Source: Flavobacterium coralii (lineage in GTDB: Bacteria > Bacteroidota > Bacteroidia > Flavobacteriales > Flavobacteriaceae). Taken from it: 64,000 nucleotides of DNA. Below, one piece after another: positions 1 through 7,693 of this stretch. The notes under the pieces are model-generated. The model made no database searches, was not told where the DNA came from, and saw only the letters and a program-made list of their open reading frames with translations. The number at the start of each line of letters is the position of its first letter. Positions within the stretch are counted from its first letter, which is position 1. The position numbers and the translations under genes were made by a program. The stretch is from NCBI RefSeq assembly GCF_019891545.1, contig NZ_JAHDIU010000011.1:44296-108295 (forward strand). The letters run 5' to 3'.

Positions 1-2459
1 TAATAAAATACAAAGGCCGCCTTAGCAGCGTGCCCGAATATGAAGATATTGTAGTTAAAGCTACAGGTGGTGGTAACTTTCTCCGCCTTAAAGATGTTGC
101 CAAGATAGAACTTGGTGCCTTTAATTATGGGCAAAAGAACTTCGGTATGGGCAATCCCGGCGTTGCTATGGGTATCTTCCAGACATCAGGTTCTAATGCC
201 AACGATATTATTGATGAGGTAACGAAGATCTTAGAAGATGAAAAACCGAATTTCCCTAAAGGGATAGAGTATGTAGTGCCGTTTAACACTAAAACATTCC
301 TTGACGCCTCTATAGATAAAGTGGTTTCTACCCTAATAGAAGCATTTGTGCTGGTATTTATCGTGGTGTTCCTTTTCCTTCAGGATGTGCGTTCTACCCT
401 TATTCCGGCAATTGCCGTTCCGGTAGCCATTGTGGGTACATTCTTCTTCCTGAACCTCTTTGGCTTCTCTATCAACCTGCTTACGCTCTTTGCGCTTGTG
501 CTTGCCATTGGTATTGTGGTAGATGATGCCATTGTGGTGGTAGAGGCGGTACATGCCAAGCTCGATGAAGGGGAGCAGTCGGCTAAGAAGGCAACGCTTT
601 CTGCCATGAGCGAAATTACAGGTGCTATCGTGTCCATTACATTGGTTATGGCTGCGGTGTTTGTTCCGGTATCGTTCCTTCAAGGGCCTTCAGGGGTGTT
701 TTACCAGCAGTTCGCGCTAACCCTTGCGGTAGCCATCCTTATCTCGGCAGTAAACGCATTAACATTAAGCCCCGCACTTTGTGCCCTTTTCCTGAAGCCG
801 CACAAAGAGGGCGAGCATCATAAAAAGAAAAACATTAAAGAAAGGTTCTTTACAGCTTTTAATGCCGGGTTCGACAGCATGAACCGTAAATATACCCGCT
901 CATTGGGCTTCTTGGTACGTAAAAAATGGATAACGGTTATCGGGCTTCTTGTCTTTACAGGAATTACCTATTACCTGTTTACCACAACGCCATCAGGATT
1001 TATACCGAATGAGGACAGGGGTATCATTATGAGCGACCTTACCATGCCTCCGGGAACAACATTGGAGCAGACGCAGAAAGCGGTTGACCAGCTTGACAGT
1101 GTTATTACCAGTATACCCGAAGTAGATGCAAGGATGAGCGTAGTGGGCTTTAGCCTTTTAAACAGGGTAAACGGTGGCTCTTATGCCTTTACCATTATAA
1201 AGCTGAAAGACTGGAAAGAGCGTAAGGAAGATAACCAGAGCGTAGACGCCATAGTAGGGCAGCTGTTTGCACGGACGGCAGCCTTTAAAGATGCCCGTGT
1301 GCTGTTCTTTACACCTCCGAGTGTGCAGGGCTTTGGTACTGCCGATGGTTTCGAGTTTAAGCTGCAGGCAAAAGCTGACGACGACTGGTCTAAAGTAAGC
1401 CAGGTGAGTAATGAGTTCCTTGCCGAGCTGAGCAAACGCCCGGAGATACAATATGCCATTACCAATTTTAACCCTAACTTCCCGCAATACCAAATGGATA
1501 TTAACGTGGAAAGGGCTAAGGATGCAGGGGTATCGGTAAGCGATATCTTTAATACCATGCAGGGTTATTATGGCGGACTTTATACAACCGACTTTAACCG
1601 TTTTGGTAAGCAGTTCAGGGTAATGATACAGTCATTACCAAGCGAACGGGCTGATGAGCAAAGTATAAACGATGTATATGTGCGCAATGCCGCAGGACAG
1701 ATGGTAGCCATAAGCCAGTTTGTCGATTTTAAAAAGATATACGGCCCCGAAGCGGTATCAAGGTTTAACCTGCTAAAAGCAGTGAACGTTAACGGTAAGG
1801 CCAACCCGGGCTACAGTAGTGGTGATGCTATTAAAGCCATACAGGAAGTTGCCGAGCAGCACCTGCCAAGCACCTATACCTATGAGTTTAGCGGTATGAC
1901 AAGGGAAGAAATTATTGCCGGCAACCAGGCGGCAGGCGTTTTCCTTCTCAGCCTCATATTTGTTTACTTCCTGCTTAGTGCGCAGTACGAAAGCTATATC
2001 GTTCCGCTATCGGTATTATTATCGCTGCCGGTAGGTATAGCAGGGGCTATCGGCTTTGTAAAGCTGGCAGGGCTTGAGAATAACATTTACTTTCAGGTGG
2101 CACTTATCATGCTTATAGGCCTCCTTGCCAAGAACGCCATCCTTATTGTGGAGTTTGCCATACAGCGAAGGCGCCACGGAATGGACTTGGTTAAAGCAGC
2201 CATAGAGGGCAGCAGGGCGCGTTTAAGGCCAATCCTGATGACGTCGTTCGCTTTTATATTCGGGCTACTGCCACTGGCGCTTTCAAGCGGTGTGGGCGCG
2301 GTGGGTAACCGCAGTATTGGTATGGGTGCCGTGGGCGGTATGCTTATCGGTACACTGTTCGGCGTGTTTGTGATACCTGTACTGTTTGTAATATTCCAGG
2401 CGTTGCAGGAGCGAATATCCGGCAAACCGAAAGTGGATGAAACTGAAACCGTAGCATAA
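1..2459 (+). CDS. RND efflux pump inner-membrane subunit (AcrB/MexB type), 5' truncated by window edge
   Basis: Inner-membrane proton/drug antiporter of a tripartite efflux pump. About 818 C-terminal residues are visible out of roughly 1050 usual for the family. The frame is open to the window edge, so the GTG at 30 is not the true start: the codons before it read as normal RND sequence. Visible are the first porter-domain remnant (RLKDVAKIELG near the start), a long transmembrane block from about residue 100 with the DD pair of the proton relay (VVDDAIVVVEAV), the large second periplasmic loop (TPSGFIPNEDRG onward), and a second transmembrane block ending in GMLIGTLFGVFVIPVLFV. The outer-membrane factor gene follows after 16 bp, so the two are surely one operon, with the adaptor gene expected upstream of the window. 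Substrate cannot be told. Confidence 0.96.
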   Translation, partial: IKYKGRLSSVPEYEDIVVKATGGGNFLRLKDVAKIELGAFNYGQKNFGMGNPGVAMGIFQTSGSNANDIIDEVTKILEDEKPNFPKGIEYVVPFNTKTFLDASIDKVVSTLIEAFVLVFIVVFLFLQDVRSTLIPAIAVPVAIVGTFFFLNLFGFSINLLTLFALVLAIGIVVDDAIVVVEAVHAKLDEGEQSAKKATLSAMSEITGAIVSITLVMAAVFVPVSFLQGPSGVFYQQFALTLAVAILISAVNALTLSPALCALFLKPHKEGEHHKKKNIKERFFTAFNAGFDSMNRKYTRSLGFLVRKKWITVIGLLVFTGITYYLFTTTPSGFIPNEDRGIIMSDLTMPPGTTLEQTQKAVDQLDSVITSIPEVDARMSVVGFSLLNRVNGGSYAFTIIKLKDWKERKEDNQSVDAIVGQLFARTAAFKDARVLFFTPPSVQGFGTADGFEFKLQAKADDDWSKVSQVSNEFLAELSKRPEIQYAITNFNPNFPQYQMDINVERAKDAGVSVSDIFNTMQGYYGGLYTTDFNRFGKQFRVMIQSLPSERADEQSINDVYVRNAAGQMVAISQFVDFKKIYGPEAVSRFNLLKAVNVNGKANPGYSSGDAIKAIQEVAEQHLPSTYTYEFSGMTREEIIAGNQAAGVFLLSLIFVYFLLSAQYESYIVPLSVLLSLPVGIAGAIGFVKLAGLENNIYFQVALIMLIGLLAKNAILIVEFAIQRRRHGMDLVKAAIEGSRARLRPILMTSFAFIFGLLPLALSSGVGAVGNRSIGMGAVGGMLIGTLFGVFVIPVLFVIFQALQERISGKPKVDETETVA

Positions 2460-2475
2460 AATTCAAATCCTGAAA

Positions 2476-3876
2476 ATGAGATTAGCAACAACCTATAAAA
2501 TACTACTTGTGGCGGGAGCAGGGCTGCTGATGCAGTCTTGCTTTACGGCAAAGACCTATAAAAGGCCCGATGTAAAGGCTGAAAACCTCTACCGCACCGA
2601 AGTGGTGGCGCAGGACAGCGCAAGCCTTGCCGATATATCGTGGGAGAACCTGTTTACCGACACGGTGCTGCAAAAGCACATAAAAACCGGGCTGCGAAAC
2701 AATTTTGATATCCGTATAGCCATACAAAACATTACTGCGGCAGAGGCATACCTTAAGCAGGCAAAGGCTTCTTACTTCCCGTCATTAAGCGGTAATGCTA
2801 CCTGGACACACCAGCAGCTTGCAAGAAACAGCCAGTTCGGCAGCTTTTTTAACGGGGCTATAGACCAGTACCAGCTTAGCGGAAACCTTTCGTGGGAGGC
2901 TGATATATGGGGCAAGATACGCAGTAACAAACGTGCTGCCGCGGCATCTTACCTGCAAACTATTGCAGCCAACCAGGCGGTAAAAACACAGGTAATTACC
3001 GATATTGCCGCTACTTATTACCAACTGCTGTCGTTAGACGCACAGCTTGAAGTTGCCCAGCAAACACTTGGCAACCGCAACGAAAGTGTGGAAACCATAC
3101 AGGCATTAAAAGAAGCCGGCAGCGTAAACGAGGTGGGCGTAAAGCAGACCGAGGCGCAAAAATATGCCACTGAGCTTATTATTGCCGACCTGAAGAACAG
3201 CATTGTAATACTTGAGAATTACATGAGCCTGCTGTTGGGCGAAGAGCCAATGGCTATAGAGCGCACCACGCTGGCACAGCAGCAGCTTAACCCAGATATT
3301 AAACTGGGCTTTTCGGCTTCGCTGTTGCGCAACAGGCCCGATGTTATAGCGGCTGAGTATGGCCTTGTAAATGCCTTTGAGCTTACTAATGTAGCAAGAA
3401 GTAACTTTTACCCTTCGCTAACGCTTACGGCTTCGGGTGGTTTACAGAGTATTGACCTGAAAGAGTGGTTTAGCGCTAACTCGCTTTTTGCCAACATTGT
3501 TACCGGGCTTGCACAGCCTATTTTTAACCAGAGGCAGATACGCACCCAGTATGAGGTAAGCAAGGCACAGCAGGAGCAGGCCTATATTGAGTTTGAGCAG
3601 GCACTTGTAAACGCAGGCCACGAGGTTAGCGATGCCCTTTCCAATTATGAAAACGAGACACTGAAACTGTCTATCCGCGAAAAGCAGGTAGATGCCCTTA
3701 CCAAAGCGGCAGATTACTCTGATGAACTTTTGGAGTATGGTATGGTAAATTACCTTGAAGTGCTTACCGCAAAAGACAGTGCCCTTAACAGCGAGCTTAA
3801 CCTGCTGGATAACAAGTACAGGCAGTACCTTGCTATAATAGACCTTTATAAAGCCCTTGGTGGCGGATGGCGCTAA
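2476..3876 (+). CDS. Outer-membrane efflux lipoprotein (TolC/NodT family)
   Basis: Outer-membrane channel of the tripartite pump encoded just upstream. The 466-aa protein begins with a lipoprotein signal peptide whose lipobox is LLMQSC, with the cysteine at about residue 22. The mature part shows the duplicated outer-membrane-efflux repeat: long alpha-helical stretches around residues 150-260 and 350-450, with the family-typical RNRPDVIAAEYGL at the start of the second repeat and the closing LLDNKYRQYLAIIDLYKALGGGW. Length and order match the NodT-type factors. It is the last gene of the operon; a strong hairpin terminator follows at 3941-3970. Confidence 0.95.
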   Translation: MRLATTYKILLVAGAGLLMQSCFTAKTYKRPDVKAENLYRTEVVAQDSASLADISWENLFTDTVLQKHIKTGLRNNFDIRIAIQNITAAEAYLKQAKASYFPSLSGNATWTHQQLARNSQFGSFFNGAIDQYQLSGNLSWEADIWGKIRSNKRAAAASYLQTIAANQAVKTQVITDIAATYYQLLSLDAQLEVAQQTLGNRNESVETIQALKEAGSVNEVGVKQTEAQKYATELIIADLKNSIVILENYMSLLLGEEPMAIERTTLAQQQLNPDIKLGFSASLLRNRPDVIAAEYGLVNAFELTNVARSNFYPSLTLTASGGLQSIDLKEWFSANSLFANIVTGLAQPIFNQRQIRTQYEVSKAQQEQAYIEFEQALVNAGHEVSDALSNYENETLKLSIREKQVDALTKAADYSDELLEYGMVNYLEVLTAKDSALNSELNLLDNKYRQYLAIIDLYKALGGGWR

Positions 3877-3940
3877 TAGAAAGAAGAGAATTAAGTTAGT
3901 TTTGTTCCAATAGGATTTAATTGTTTAGTTTATGTTTGGA

Positions 3941-3970
3941 AACCCGGTGCAAAACTGTACCGGGTTTTTT
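3941..3970 (+). terminator. Terminator of the RND efflux operon
   Basis: Eight-base-pair stem AACCCGGT/ACCGGGTT around a ten-base loop, followed by six T residues. It lies 65 bp after the efflux lipoprotein stop codon. Confidence 0.85.
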
Positions 3971-3992
3971 AATTATAAATCTATTGATATTT

Positions 3993-5174
3993 CTAACTAT
4001 TTTTAAGAGGTAGTTTAGTTTGTGGTAAAGGCTCGCAATAGGTTTTATTTACAATCCTTTCCCGCATCATTTCTTTCTTATTAAAATGGCGTGATACATT
4101 TTGTGCTATATCAGTGTAGTTATCCCATCCGTCCTTTTGATGGTAATATATTTTTATAGAAATACAGTTTTGATGCTCAAATACTTTATTTAGTAATATC
4201 CTGTCCGATAACCCACATGAATGCCCCATGATATATACCTGATACTTATCTAACTCTAAGAAATCGATCAAATTTTTATAATTGGGCGTGTTCAGATAAG
4301 CAAAAGATTTGATGTTTCTTAAATACTCATTATCATCTTTCTTTTCTATCGTTTTGTAATCATCATCCATTTCATCGCCAAAGCCGAAGTTAATTAAATT
4401 GTCTTTATTATCTAACTCTCCATGAATATGATTACAATCATATACATCTTCAGCATAATATGAAATAGATTTTTTTAAAAGTGATGTATAATTGAAATTT
4501 AGGAATTTTACCAGATTAATTGATAAACCAAGTAATGAGAGAAGTTTAGCGCTTTCTCTTTTATTAAGCTCCCTAACAAATATTTTTGCTTCTTCATAAT
4601 TATAGGATGTTTTTGTAATTATATTTAAGATTTTTTTATCAACATATAAGTTATATTTCTTCTCAACTTCTGTAACCAAATATTCTTCTAAAAGATTTTT
4701 TACTTGCTCAAACTCCTCATTTAGTCTTTTTACTTTTTTATTATCTTTCTCTTGAAGACACTCTTTTAATAATTGATAGTATTCATTTTCAATATCTACC
4801 CAATTTTGGATATGGTGCTTATCACATATGGTTTTAAAAAATATGTTTTTGTAGTTTTTAATACAAACATCGTTAAACTTTCCATGCCTATTTTTAATGA
4901 ACTTATTCAGATTGATATAAGAAAAATTTAAAAAGAGATAATTTAAATCATTTTTTAATTCTTCTTCTTGTTCATAATATCTTCTTTCACTAAAGATGAA
5001 TTTTATATTAATTAATTCGTCAATATAATTTTTATGTCTTGGGCTCATATCTGGAATTTTTTCATTCAACCGTTCACCTACCCTACTCCAATACCAATCA
5101 ATAAAATCACAATATCCTGTTGGGAGTCCGTGTGCCAAATCAAAACCATTACCAATAATAACCAGCCTGTTCAT
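3993..5174 (-). CDS. AbiH-family abortive infection protein
   Basis: Putative phage-defence protein of the AbiH family. The 393-aa sequence starts with the family hallmark NRLVIIGNGFDLAHGLPT, a nucleotide-binding-like beta-strand/glycine motif, followed by FIDWYW. A second conserved block near the C-terminus (VYIMGHSCGLSDRILL) also fits the family. The middle is helical and lysine-rich. AbiH was first described as a lactococcal abortive-infection determinant; its biochemical activity is not settled as far as I know. The gene stands alone, oriented against its neighbours, and is much more AT-rich than the efflux operon and hydrolase around it, which suggests horizontal acquisition. A TAnnTTTG-type -7 box on the minus strand lies at 5194-5201. 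Family call confident; activity in this strain is inferred. Confidence 0.85.
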   Translation of the reverse strand: MNRLVIIGNGFDLAHGLPTGYCDFIDWYWSRVGERLNEKIPDMSPRHKNYIDELINIKFIFSERRYYEQEEELKNDLNYLFLNFSYINLNKFIKNRHGKFNDVCIKNYKNIFFKTICDKHHIQNWVDIENEYYQLLKECLQEKDNKKVKRLNEEFEQVKNLLEEYLVTEVEKKYNLYVDKKILNIITKTSYNYEEAKIFVRELNKRESAKLLSLLGLSINLVKFLNFNYTSLLKKSISYYAEDVYDCNHIHGELDNKDNLINFGFGDEMDDDYKTIEKKDDNEYLRNIKSFAYLNTPNYKNLIDFLELDKYQVYIMGHSCGLSDRILLNKVFEHQNCISIKIYYHQKDGWDNYTDIAQNVSRHFNKKEMMRERIVNKTYCEPLPQTKLPLKNS

Positions 5175-5304
5175 TTTTTAATTGTTTAGTATTCAAATAT
5201 AAATATTTATCAGGTATCTTAATTTTATTACAAAAAACAACCTGTTGATTGTAAGTAGTTTCTTTAAGCGGTAAATTTATAAGGCAACTTAAAACAGAAC
5301 TTTT

Positions 5305-5766
5305 ATGAAAACAGCTTACATAAAATTTTTCCTGATGATGGCGGTCTCATTCGTGCTGATGTACGGCGTTATGTACCTAAATGTGTATGAATCGGATGAC
5401 GTTTATTTGAGTACCACAAGAACGTATATGACTTTCCTGATGATATGCCCTATGGCGGTAAGCATGATGCTTTTTATGTGGGGCATGTACCCGAAAAAGA
5501 AACTCAACTATGGTATAATGGGCGGGGCGGGAGTGCTGTTTATTATATGCCTTTTCGGGTTGCGGCAGCAAATACCGGTAGGGGATGAACAATGGATGAA
5601 GGCCATGATACCGCACCATTCTTCTGCCATACTAACCAGCACCCGTGCTAATATAAGCGACCCGGAGGCACGCGAACTCGCCAATCAGATCATTAAGTCG
5701 CAACGTGAAGAAATAGCGCAGATGAAAGCCATGCTGCAACGTATGGAAGCCGAAGGAAATAAATAG
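5305..5766 (+). CDS. DUF305 membrane protein
   Basis: 153-aa membrane protein. Three hydrophobic segments fill the first ~90 residues (7-27, 41-60 and 70-87), followed by a helical DUF305 domain with the conserved MIPHHSSAI motif and a closing EIAQMKAMLQRM helix. DUF305 domains are ferritin-like helical bundles often found near metal-handling or copper-resistance genes; the HH pair is the likely ligand site. No metal-resistance gene is adjacent here, so the role is open. It starts 130 bp from the AbiH start, divergently. Confidence 0.8.
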   Translation: MKTAYIKFFLMMAVSFVLMYGVMYLNVYESDDVYLSTTRTYMTFLMICPMAVSMMLFMWGMYPKKKLNYGIMGGAGVLFIICLFGLRQQIPVGDEQWMKAMIPHHSSAILTSTRANISDPEARELANQIIKSQREEIAQMKAMLQRMEAEGNK

Positions 5767-5787
5767 CCGTTATTTAACAACATGGCA

Positions 5788-5818
5788 TTGTAGCTGTTGG
5801 CAATATGCTGTAATTTTG
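5788..5818 (+). promoter_or_regulatory. Bacteroidota-type promoter for the alpha/beta hydrolase
   Basis: TTG at 5788-5790 and TAATTTTG at 5811-5818, with a 20-bp spacer. This matches the -33/-7 consensus of Bacteroidota primary sigma factor. The GTG start codon lies 35 bp downstream. Confidence 0.6.
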
Positions 5819-5852
5819 CGGTGCTTTAACAGTAAACAGATAAACTTTTAAC

Positions 5853-6632
5853 GTGCAACTCGCCTATAAAAATATCAACATCCGCTATACCGATTCAGGT
5901 AAAGGCACTGCCGTTGTGCTGCTGCATGGTTTTTTAGAAAACCAGACCATGTGGGATGATCTAAAACCCGAATTCTTGAAGAAGTACCGTATTGTAACAT
6001 TAGATCATTTAGGGCATGGCGAAACAGGCTGCCTGGGCTACATACACACGATGGAAGATATGGCCGATGCGGTACATGCCGTACTGCATGAGCTGCGCGT
6101 CCGGAAGGCAATACTGGTTGGGCATTCTATGGGCGGTTATGTGGCTATGGCTTTTGCAGAGCTGTACCCCGACATGGTAAAAGGCATAGTGCTGCAAAAC
6201 TCTACCGCAAGGCCCGACAGCGAGGAAAAGAAACTGAACCGTGACAGGGCTATAAAAGCCGTTAAAAGAGATGCATCGGGATTTATACGACTTGCTATAA
6301 GCAACCTTTTCAGCGAGGAAAACCGTGAGCGTTTTATGCCGGATATTGAGGCGCTGCGCGCCCAGTCATTGCAAACGCCTTTGCAGGGTATTGTGGCAGC
6401 GTTAGAGGGCATGAAAGTGCGCAAAGACCGTGAGGTGATACTGCATTTTGCGCCATATCCTATTATGGTGGTATTGGGTGAAAAAGACCAGAGCCTGCCG
6501 TATAATGAGCATTATGACCAAATAGATAACACTGCGGCAAAGCTGGTAACCTATCCTGACGGGCACATGAGCCATATCGAAAACCGCGATGCACTGCTAA
6601 AGGAACTACTGGAGTTTTTTAAAAAGTGCTAA
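5853..6632 (+). CDS. Alpha/beta-fold hydrolase
   Basis: 259-aa cytoplasmic serine hydrolase. The oxyanion motif HGFLENQTMW sits at about residues 25-34, the nucleophile elbow GHSMGG at about residue 90, the acidic residue in VVLGEKDQSL near residue 210 and the catalytic histidine in DGHMSHIEN near residue 230, so the triad is complete. The start is a GTG, since no ATG precedes the conserved N-terminal strand and a good promoter sits just upstream. Substrate unknown; such proteins are often annotated as esterases or haloperoxidase-like. Confidence 0.88.
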   Translation: MQLAYKNINIRYTDSGKGTAVVLLHGFLENQTMWDDLKPEFLKKYRIVTLDHLGHGETGCLGYIHTMEDMADAVHAVLHELRVRKAILVGHSMGGYVAMAFAELYPDMVKGIVLQNSTARPDSEEKKLNRDRAIKAVKRDASGFIRLAISNLFSEENRERFMPDIEALRAQSLQTPLQGIVAALEGMKVRKDREVILHFAPYPIMVVLGEKDQSLPYNEHYDQIDNTAAKLVTYPDGHMSHIENRDALLKELLEFFKKC

Positions 6633-6647
6633 TTGTTTTTAAAGTTG

Positions 6648-6968
6648 CTATTTCAGCAAGCAGTCTTCAAATATTTTATCACACTTCTCTATCTCATTTT
6701 GCATAGTTGCAAAGGCTTCATCACAGGCAATAGTATACTCGTTTTTTGAAATGGAATCTGCCTTAAGTTTATCGGCAGCTTTTTCAACCGCTTTTGCATA
6801 GGCATCTTCCAAAGGTTTAACGCATTCCTCATACTGTATTTTGCATGGGGATTCTTCTTGTGCTGTTGTTGCTTTTTGATCAGGAATAACTTGTACTTCT
6901 TTTTTATCCGAACAAGAAATAAAAAACAAGAAAGAAAAGACCGGCAGGAATAAAATTATATTTTTCAT
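6648..6968 (-). CDS. Small lipoprotein of unknown function
   Basis: 106-aa predicted lipoprotein. The signal peptide is followed by the lipobox FFISC at about residue 19. The mature part is highly charged and helical, with four further cysteines (SPCKIQYEECVKPL and KCDKIFEDC), spaced as in a helical hairpin that could be held by two disulfides. Convergent with the hydrolase gene (15 bp between stops). I do not recognise a named family. Confidence 0.7.
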   Translation of the reverse strand: MKNIILFLPVFSFLFFISCSDKKEVQVIPDQKATTAQEESPCKIQYEECVKPLEDAYAKAVEKAADKLKADSISKNEYTIACDEAFATMQNEIEKCDKIFEDCLLK

Positions 6969-7010
6969 GAATGTTGGAAGAGAATTGTTTTCTTGACCTA
7001 AATAAGTTAT

Positions 7011-7667
7011 TTACTCAAATATGTATTTGTGTAAAAATTCAAATGCTACCATGTAATTTTCACTATTATAATTTTCGTTTTCATTTTTTTGAAGCTCCGA
7101 TACTAAATTACAAAAATTAACATTTTGAATTTTACGAATATTAATATGCTGACTTTTATATTCAGCAAACTCTTTCTTTAACTCCTTCTTATCTACTTTA
7201 AGCAATCTGATGAAATTCTGTCCTATTTTATATTTTTCAGAATTACACCTTTTATCATTTTCATTAAAAAAACATTTTCCCTCTATGTTAAAGTCATAGA
7301 GAATCTGCTCCATAATTCTTTTCAAAGACTCTTCATTATTATCAAATTGATAAATAATGTTTTCCCGAAAGCTATTAGTTTCAGCAAAAGTATTTTTCAT
7401 ATATACGCCTTTATTAAGCAAATGACCTTCGACATAAAACTTATTCATTAATGACTTGTCACCGATTGATTGTAAGATACAAAGAATTCTTCCTTTCTTT
7501 AAATTAACAACAATGCGGATAAAATCAGTGATTTCGGCATCTTTAGATTCTCTCTGAAAATAGTACCTCCTGTTATTGTATTTTTTAAACTTAAAGCCCA
7601 AAGCATTTTCAGCAAAAGTAGTTATAACTATTTCTTTTAATAATGTTTTTGAAAGAGGAATTTGCAT
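7011..7667 (-). CDS. Hypothetical protein, AT-rich orphan
   Basis: 218-aa lysine- and asparagine-rich cytoplasmic protein with an ATG start, no signal peptide, and no motif I recognise. The N-terminal half looks like alternating strands (FKFKKYNNRRYYFQRE; DFIRIVVNLKKGRIL); the C-terminal half is helical. Base composition is distinctly more AT-rich than the nuclease gene that ends 27 bp upstream on the same strand, suggesting later acquisition. Function unknown. Confidence 0.6.
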   Translation of the reverse strand: MQIPLSKTLLKEIVITTFAENALGFKFKKYNNRRYYFQRESKDAEITDFIRIVVNLKKGRILCILQSIGDKSLMNKFYVEGHLLNKGVYMKNTFAETNSFRENIIYQFDNNEESLKRIMEQILYDFNIEGKCFFNENDKRCNSEKYKIGQNFIRLLKVDKKELKKEFAEYKSQHINIRKIQNVNFCNLVSELQKNENENYNSENYMVAFEFLHKYIFE

Positions 7668-7693
7668 TTTATGTTATTAGTGTTTGATTACTA

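Noticed and set aside
30-32. GTG at 30 as the start of the RND transporter
   Set aside because: The frame stays open to the window edge and the codons before it continue the RND protein sequence.
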